Below, one piece after another: positions 33,305 to 37,894 of a stretch of DNA of 37,894 nucleotides; positions within the stretch are counted from its first letter, which is position 1, and each line of letters begins with the position of its first letter. The position numbers and the translations under genes were made by a program. The notes beneath the pieces were generated by a model, which worked only from the letters and a program-made list of their open reading frames with translations, searched no databases and had not been told where the DNA came from. This DNA comes from Acidobacteriota bacterium (GTDB lineage: Bacteria > Acidobacteriota > Thermoanaerobaculia > Multivoradales > JAHZIX01), in contig JAXHTF010000048.1 in assembly GCA_034211275.1 (NCBI GenBank), positions 1-37,894 on the forward strand. Reading direction: 5' to 3'.

Positions 33305-34629
33305 GAGGTCACCTCCACTCCCTCCAGGCGCAGCGCGGGTGTCGACGCCCATACCGGTAGTTTCTGGCCGCCCTTGGCGCACCAGCCGGCACCGGCCCGC
33401 TGCACCCGGCTGCCGATTCCGACCACCAGGGTCAGCAGATCTCCCACTCGCCCCTGCAGGACGCAGCGGCCCACGGGGTCGGCGATCTCTCCCTGGCGGA
33501 TCCTCCGGGCGTGGGGGATCACCAGCCGGAAGACGCCGGTGAGGGGATCGAGAGAGCCGCGCTCGGCGGCGTTGACATAGAGGCCCTCGGCGTCGGCGAG
33601 GAGATCTTGGTCGCTGAGCTCTCCCGGCAGCACTTCCAGGTGGGTGGAGCGGGGTGCCGGCGGCAGGAAGCGGCTGCTACGGCGTCCCGCTCCGGGGCTC
33701 AGGCGTTCCGAGCCGGCGGCCCAGAAGCGATCCGCCAGCGGCTGTTCCACCACGCCGTCGCGCAGCAGCCAGCGCCGGCTGGTGGCGATACCCTCGTCGT
33801 CGGCGCTGCGCCGGACGCCCTCCGGTGCCGCTTCGGGATCGTCGAGAATGTCCAAACCGCTGGCCCCCAATGGCACCCCCACCGCCGAGTCCGGCCGGCC
33901 GCCGAGAGCCAGAGTGTCCGCCTCCAGGGCATGGGCCACGGCCTCATGAAGCAGCACCGCGCTGGCGTTGGGCGCCAGCACCACGGTGCCCCGAAATCCC
34001 TCCGGCGGCTGGGCATGACGAGCTTTGAAGGCTTCCAGAAGCTCCTCCGCCACCCGATCCTTGTACTCTTCGTCGAGGGCTGGCAGGAGGGTCCCGAAGC
34101 GGCCCCAGGGCTGGTCCGCAGAGCAGCTGTAGAAATGTTCTGTTTGGGGCTCGGGCACCAGCTGGGGGCCCACCACCTGCACCCACCGCCGGTGCCGCTG
34201 CACCGTCAGCTGGAGGGGGAAGGCCACGTGGCGTTCCCGCAGGCGCCGCTGGAGATCGGGCACGAAGGTCGCCAGCTCCTCCACCGCGACCGCTGGTTCC
34301 CAGGAAGCAACTTCCAGCCGCGGTTCGGGATACGCCGCCGCCGGCATCGCCCGGGCCACCTGCCGCAACGCTTCGGAAAAAGCCCGCGGTTCCATCCCAT
34401 CCCGCGCCGCCATCCAGCTCTTCTCCCCCCGCACCAGCCGCACCGCAAACCCCTCCTCACGGACCACCCGAACCCCCGGCGGCTCGTCGTCCGGCGGCAA
34501 CGTCACCGTCTCGCTGCGCTCGAAGAACGCATCGGCCAGATCTTCCTCTTGGTCGGCGATTTGCGACAGGGCGCGGGCGACGGCGGCGGTATCGAGAGAA
34601 TCAAACGGCACGGCGGGAGATTGTCTCAT
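33301..34629 (-). CDS. tldD: TldD metalloprotease catalytic subunit
   Basis: The zinc motif HEAVAH (in VLLHEAVAHALEAD) and the C-terminal GWCAKGGQ (GMCGKDGQ in E. coli TldD, with the metal-ligand Cys) identify the catalytic subunit, 442 residues long. TldD with its TldE/PmbA partner forms a barrel that degrades unfolded peptides. I use ATG 34629; a GTG ten codons upstream is less likely. Directly upstream on the same strand, 138 bases away, is a ParDE module. Given the known link of TldD/TldE to antitoxin turnover, this is noteworthy but may be chance. Confidence 0.9.
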   Translation of the reverse strand: MRQSPAVPFDSLDTAAVARALSQIADQEEDLADAFFERSETVTLPPDDEPPGVRVVREEGFAVRLVRGEKSWMAARDGMEPRAFSEALRQVARAMPAAAYPEPRLEVASWEPAVAVEELATFVPDLQRRLRERHVAFPLQLTVQRHRRWVQVVGPQLVPEPQTEHFYSCSADQPWGRFGTLLPALDEEYKDRVAEELLEAFKARHAQPPEGFRGTVVLAPNASAVLLHEAVAHALEADTLALGGRPDSAVGVPLGASGLDILDDPEAAPEGVRRSADDEGIATSRRWLLRDGVVEQPLADRFWAAGSERLSPGAGRRSSRFLPPAPRSTHLEVLPGELSDQDLLADAEGLYVNAAERGSLDPLTGVFRLVIPHARRIRQGEIADPVGRCVLQGRVGDLLTLVVGIGSRVQRAGAGWCAKGGQKLPVWASTPALRLEGVEVTS

Positions 34630-34767
34630 AGTTTCCGCCCGCCCTAGCCTTGGCTTCACCGGCTGCAGGCCACTGCTGAGAGGTGATCCGACTTGAATGG
34701 GGTAGTTTTTTTCTGTCGTCTAAGCGGTTGAGGTGAGATCCGGTGAAGCTATCGGGAGGAGCCTGTC

Positions 34768-35076
34768 CTAGTCGTCTTCCCTGAAGAGGCGCTCCAGATC
34801 GCGGGAGCTATGCAGTACGCGGATCACGCGCAGCGGCTTGGTTAGAGGGTTGTAGGCTAGTAGATAGCTATGTACACGCCACCAGCGAATGTCCGGACCA
34901 GTTAGCTGGTTTCGGTGCCAGCCGATCCCGGGCGACGCCGCCAGGGTATCCAATGCATCCGTGAAGTCGTCCAGCACCTTCGCAGCGATCACATCGCTAC
35001 CACTATCCTCGGCGATGAATCTGAGGATGTCTTCAAGCTCTGCGCAGGCAAGCGGTGATAGAACCCAAGCCGGCAT
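34768..35076 (-). CDS. parE: ParE/RelE-family toxin
   Basis: The 102-residue product has the ParE fold pattern: SPLACAELEDILRFIAED at the N-terminus, an amphipathic helix with ALDTLAASPGIG, then the beta strands ending VLHSSRDLERLF (the family usually has VLHxxRD). ParE toxins inhibit DNA gyrase, while RelE relatives cleave mRNA; the sequence is closer to ParE. It begins three bases after the antitoxin stop, the normal order for a type II pair. Confidence 0.88.
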   Translation of the reverse strand: MPAWVLSPLACAELEDILRFIAEDSGSDVIAAKVLDDFTDALDTLAASPGIGWHRNQLTGPDIRWWRVHSYLLAYNPLTKPLRVIRVLHSSRDLERLFREDD

Positions 35077-35079
35077 CGA

Positions 35080-35433
35080 TCAGGATCTAACGCCTCGTCC
35101 ACTGCGTAGCTTGGCCCGAAGTCTCTCCACGGCCTTGGGGCCGTCGACCCATCCGTGCTCTTCGGCGGAGCGCAGCCCCTCGTCGATGAGCCCCCGAAAA
35201 TAAGTCCGCGCGCGCTGCTTGAGCTCTTCCGGCAGCAAGGCGAGCTCTTCATCGCTCAGATCTTCGTAGAGCCATTTCTCCATCAGGCGGCGATGCTCTG
35301 CTTCTTCGAGCAGGCGGAGGCCGTCCCGAACCACTTCGCTGGCGGTGCGGTAGCGGCCGTTGGCCACCTGGGAGCGAATGAATTGCTCCTGAGCCGGGGG
35401 CAGTGACACGTTCATGGTTTGTCGAGTAGCCAT
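35080..35433 (-). CDS. parD: ParD/CopG-family ribbon-helix-helix antitoxin
   Basis: The first ~45 residues form a ribbon-helix-helix domain (MNVSLPPAQEQFIRSQV, GRYRTASEVVRDGLRLLEE) that binds DNA and represses the operon. The remaining C-terminal region, highly charged and 117 residues in total length, is longer than typical ParD (80-90) and probably wraps the toxin. Two in-frame starts exist, ATG 35433 and ATG 35415; I use the first. No good Shine-Dalgarno is seen upstream of it, which may limit antitoxin expression. Confidence 0.87.
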   Translation of the reverse strand: MATRQTMNVSLPPAQEQFIRSQVANGRYRTASEVVRDGLRLLEEAEHRRLMEKWLYEDLSDEELALLPEELKQRARTYFRGLIDEGLRSAEEHGWVDGPKAVERLRAKLRSGRGVRS

Positions 35434-35655
35434 AGAAGGAAGATGCCATCCAGGAGTGTCTGTGTCAATAGTTGCCACAGCGGATCTTGAGGCTACTTGT
35501 TGCAAGAGGTCCATGGGGCGGGACGAAACGAGGTCCGCGCGATAGAGTAGCCGCGCGAACGTTTTACGGAGCCTTGGGAGCCGGAGCGGTCCCATCGGAC
35601 CGGTCGGGCCGGGCTCGTCCGCCAGAAGATCATCCGCTAGCATCTGCGAGGAGCT

Positions 35656-37224
35656 ATGACCGAGACCAAGACCAGAGCGCAGAAGACCCTGGAAGAGTTG
35701 CAGGAGCGGCTGGAGGCTGCCCGCCAGGGAGGAGGGGAGGCGCGCATCGAGCGCCAACATGCCGCCGGCAAGCTGACGGCCCGGGAGCGCATCGAATTGT
35801 TGTGCGACCCGGGGTCCTTCGTCGAGCTGGACGCCCTGGTCACCCACCGCTGTCGGGATTTCGGGATGGAGAAAAAGTCCATCCCCGGGGATGGCGTGGT
35901 CACCGGCTACGGCACCGTCGATGGGCGCCTGATCTACGTCTTCGCCCAGGACTTCACGGTCTGGGGCGGCTCCCTGTCGGAGACTAACGCCCGCAAGATC
36001 TGCAAGATCATGGATCTGGCGGTGGAGAACGGTGCGCCGCTCATCGGTCTCAACGACTCCGGTGGCGCGCGCATTCAGGAGGGAGTCGCTTCCCTGGGCG
36101 GCTACGCCGACATCTTCCTGCGCAACACCCTGGCCTCCGGGGTGGTGCCGCAGATCAGCGCCATCATGGGTCCCTGCGCTGGCGGCGCGGTGTACTCGCC
36201 GGCCATCACCGACTTCATCTTCATGGTCGAGGGCACGAGCTACATGTTCGTCACCGGCCCCGACGTCATCCGCACCGTCACCCACGAAGAGGTGAGCAAG
36301 GAGGAGCTGGGCGGTGCCGGCACTCACAGTGGCAAGAGCGGCGTCTGTCATTTCACCGCCGCCAACGACGCCGCCTGCCTGATCGCCATCCGGGAGCTGC
36401 TCTCCTTCCTGCCCAGCAACAACCTCGACGACCCGCCGGCGGGAACCAGCGAAGACGACCCCAACCGCCAGGACGAGGCGATCAACGACCTGATTCCGTC
36501 GGATCCCAACAAGCCCTACGACATGCGCAAGCTCATCGAGGCGGTGGTGGATGACGGCCGCTTCCTGGAGGTGCACGCCAACTACGCCAAGAACATCTTG
36601 GTGGGCTTCGCCCGCATGGGCAACCAGAGCGTCGGCATCGTCGCCAATCAGCCGGCCTACCTGGCGGGAGTGCTGGACATCGACGCCTCCCTCAAGGGCG
36701 CGCGTTTCGTGCGCTTCTGCGACGCCTTCAACATTCCGCTGGTGACCTTCGAGGACGTCCCCGGCTTCCTGCCCGGGACTCAACAGGAGTACGGCGGCAT
36801 CATCAAGCACGGTGCCAAGCTGCTCTTCGCCTACGCCGAGGCGACGGTGCCAAAGATCACCGTCATCACCCGCAAGGCCTATGGCGGTGCCTATTGCGTC
36901 ATGGCCAGCAAGCACCTGCGCACCGACGCCAACTTCGCCTACCCCATGGCGGAGATCGCCGTCATGGGGCCGGAGGGGGCGGTGAACGTGCTCTACAAGC
37001 GTGAGCTGGAGCAGGCCGGAGACGGCGCCGCGGAGCTGCGTCACGAGATGGTCGAGGAGTACCGGCGCAAATTCGGCAATCCCTACATCGCGGCGGAGCG
37101 CGGCTTCGTGGACGCGGTCATCGAGCCCAAGGAAACGCGGCCGCGGGTGATCCGCTCCCTGCGCCAGCTGGCGGGCAAGCGCTCGACCATGCCCGCCAAA
37201 CGGCATGGCAATTTACCCCTCTGA
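35656..37224 (+). CDS. pccB: Acyl-CoA carboxylase carboxyltransferase (propionyl-CoA carboxylase beta chain-like)
   Basis: The 522-residue product belongs to the biotin-dependent carboxyltransferase family (PccB, MmdA). It moves the carboxyl group between carboxybiotin and propionyl-CoA, producing methylmalonyl-CoA or running the reverse in decarboxylation. Landmarks are [15 protein letters not shown] at the N-terminus, [10 protein letters not shown] (about residues 134-143) and [12 protein letters not shown] for the acyl-CoA site. In the C-terminal half, [12 protein letters not shown] and [13 protein letters not shown] (near 408) form the carboxybiotin site. GAGGAG before ATG 35656 is the ribosome site. 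No biotin carboxylase or BCCP gene is adjacent. Confidence 0.94.
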   Translation: MTETKTRAQKTLEELQERLEAARQGGGEARIERQHAAGKLTARERIELLCDPGSFVELDALVTHRCRDFGMEKKSIPGDGVVTGYGTVDGRLIYVFAQDFTVWGGSLSETNARKICKIMDLAVENGAPLIGLNDSGGARIQEGVASLGGYADIFLRNTLASGVVPQISAIMGPCAGGAVYSPAITDFIFMVEGTSYMFVTGPDVIRTVTHEEVSKEELGGAGTHSGKSGVCHFTAANDAACLIAIRELLSFLPSNNLDDPPAGTSEDDPNRQDEAINDLIPSDPNKPYDMRKLIEAVVDDGRFLEVHANYAKNILVGFARMGNQSVGIVANQPAYLAGVLDIDASLKGARFVRFCDAFNIPLVTFEDVPGFLPGTQQEYGGIIKHGAKLLFAYAEATVPKITVITRKAYGGAYCVMASKHLRTDANFAYPMAEIAVMGPEGAVNVLYKRELEQAGDGAAELRHEMVEEYRRKFGNPYIAAERGFVDAVIEPKETRPRVIRSLRQLAGKRSTMPAKRHGNLPL

Positions 37225-37651
37225 CGGCGTGCCTTCGAAGGCGGCGGGAGCCGGGCAGGGAGGCGGTGTCCAGCGGGCCGGAGCAAGTCTCCGGCGGACC
37301 CCCGGGGAAACCTGGTGGCCGCGCCTTGACAGCGGAGACGGACTCGGGCAAGCTGGCGCCCGAGTTCGTCCTAACTGCCCCAATCAGCGCGGGTTTCGCG
37401 CCGGGCCCTTCGACGAGCAGCTCCAGCCACTGAGCGCCGATGGCTCCCGGCTCCCAACGAGGGTCGGTCTCCACGGGCTCACGAGCCGCCTCGGACCAGC
37501 CTTGTGGGACGGATTTTCATACCGGCAAGATAAGGCCCCACGCCTGTGCCGGAGGACTTCTGTTTTCAGCCCGCGGATGCCGCCAAGGATGCAGCCGCCG
37601 GGAGAGATGGATCAGCGACAGCGCCCCGAGGGGCGCTAGGATGGAGAAATC
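37225..37651. other. 427-base region without a gene; contains two hairpins
   Basis: No supported coding frame or RNA gene is seen. A 7-bp stem with an 8-base loop lies at 37343-37364 (CTCGGGC / GCCCGAG). An 18-base hairpin AGCGCCCCGAGGGGCGCT lies at 37620-37637, just ahead of the next ribosome site. Neither is followed by a T tract. A TTGACA at 37326 has no fitting -10. Confidence 0.5.
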
Positions 37652-37894
37652 ATGCGTGAAAAAGACCGCCAGCTGCGCCGCCGCCGCCAGCGCCGCAATA
37701 AGCGTTTGAAGAAGCGTCTGCAGGAGGAGATCGCGGAGGGTCGCAAGAAGAGCGGCTCTTCCTCCTCGCGGACCACCACAGCGAAGAAGGCTCCCGCGAA
37801 GAAGACCGCCGCGAAGAAGGCTCCGGCGAAGAAGGCCGCTGCCAAGGCTGCGGAAGAAAAGCCGGCCGAGAAGAAGGCGGACGAAAAGAAGGCT
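37652..37894 (+). CDS. Start of a Lys/Ala-rich basic protein (histone H1-like tail), cut by the window end
   Basis: The reading frame is open to the last base (81 codons). The first ~34 residues are strongly basic and helical (MREKDRQLRRRRQRRNKRLK), loosely reminiscent of DUF6800-type small proteins. A Ser-rich hinge and then AKKAPAKK-type repeats follow, the pattern of bacterial histone H1-like or nucleoid-binding tails. GGAG at 37643-37646 is the ribosome site. Function in nucleic-acid binding is inferred from composition only; the missing 3' end may change the picture. Confidence 0.75.
   Translation, partial: MREKDRQLRRRRQRRNKRLKKRLQEEIAEGRKKSGSSSSRTTTAKKAPAKKTAAKKAPAKKAAAKAAEEKPAEKKADEKKA

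Noticed and set aside
35434-37206. Long minus-strand frame joined to parD, antisense to pccB
   Set aside because: Only the last 117 residues are a real protein (ribbon-helix-helix antitoxin). The rest mirrors the carboxyltransferase gene.
37326-37354. TTGACA as a -35 box of a sigma-70 promoter for the terminal gene
   Set aside because: No TATAAT-like hexamer at the right spacing, and the gene lies 320 bases away.
1-37894. CRISPR arrays, tRNA or rRNA genes, insertion sequences, integrases
   Set aside because: Looked for on both strands. No regularly spaced repeats, no tRNA-like D-loop and T-loop pair, and no transposase or recombinase frame was found; this was by eye, so a short RNA gene could be missed.

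Overview
This is a high-GC bacterial chromosome segment with densely packed genes and many ATGA stop/start overlaps. The gene content (type IV pilus genes with NtrC-type control, selenocysteine synthase, TldD/PmbA, a propionyl-CoA carboxylase carboxyltransferase, an MXAN_5187-like protein, hairpin repeats built on CCCGGGAT) fits Acidobacteriota, perhaps a Thermoanaerobaculia-like lineage, or a myxobacterium-like Gram-negative. That placement is inference; there is no rRNA or other taxonomic marker here.

Region 1 (1-2696) looks acquired. A G-run-rich leader precedes a two-gene cassette, an unrecognised cysteine-rich protein and a subtilisin-like protease with no signal peptide. Its base composition is visibly lower in GC than the rest of the window. 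Region 2 (2792-11367) is a surface-glycan block. A DUF2142-like membrane protein and a DPM1-like glycosyltransferase lie on the plus strand. Convergent to them is a coupled minus-strand operon: sulfatase-fold phosphotransferase, UDP-GlcNAc 2-epimerase-like protein, methyltransferase-kinase fusion, YbhN-like flippase or synthase.

Region 3 (11572-28621) is a type IV pilus locus. It begins with a repeated unit, M20 peptidase-pilin-M20 peptidase-pilin, followed by prepilin peptidase, a PilS-like kinase, a minor-pilin operon (FimT, PilV, PilW, PilX, PilY1, an FxLYD protein) and, on the other strand, a PilR-like sigma-54 activator. Good -24/-12 (sigma-54) promoters precede pilin A, pilin B and the minor-pilin operon, so the locus appears to carry its own two-component sigma-54 circuit. 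The motor genes (pilB, pilT, pilC, pilM-Q) are absent from the window.

Region 4 (28618-37894) is mostly housekeeping: selA translationally coupled to pilR, an MXAN_5187-like gene, a TPR protein, pmbA-tldD, a ParDE toxin-antitoxin pair just upstream of tldD on the same strand, a propionyl-CoA carboxylase beta-type gene, and the start of a lysine/alanine-rich basic protein cut by the window end. I see no tRNA, rRNA, CRISPR array, insertion sequence or integrase.
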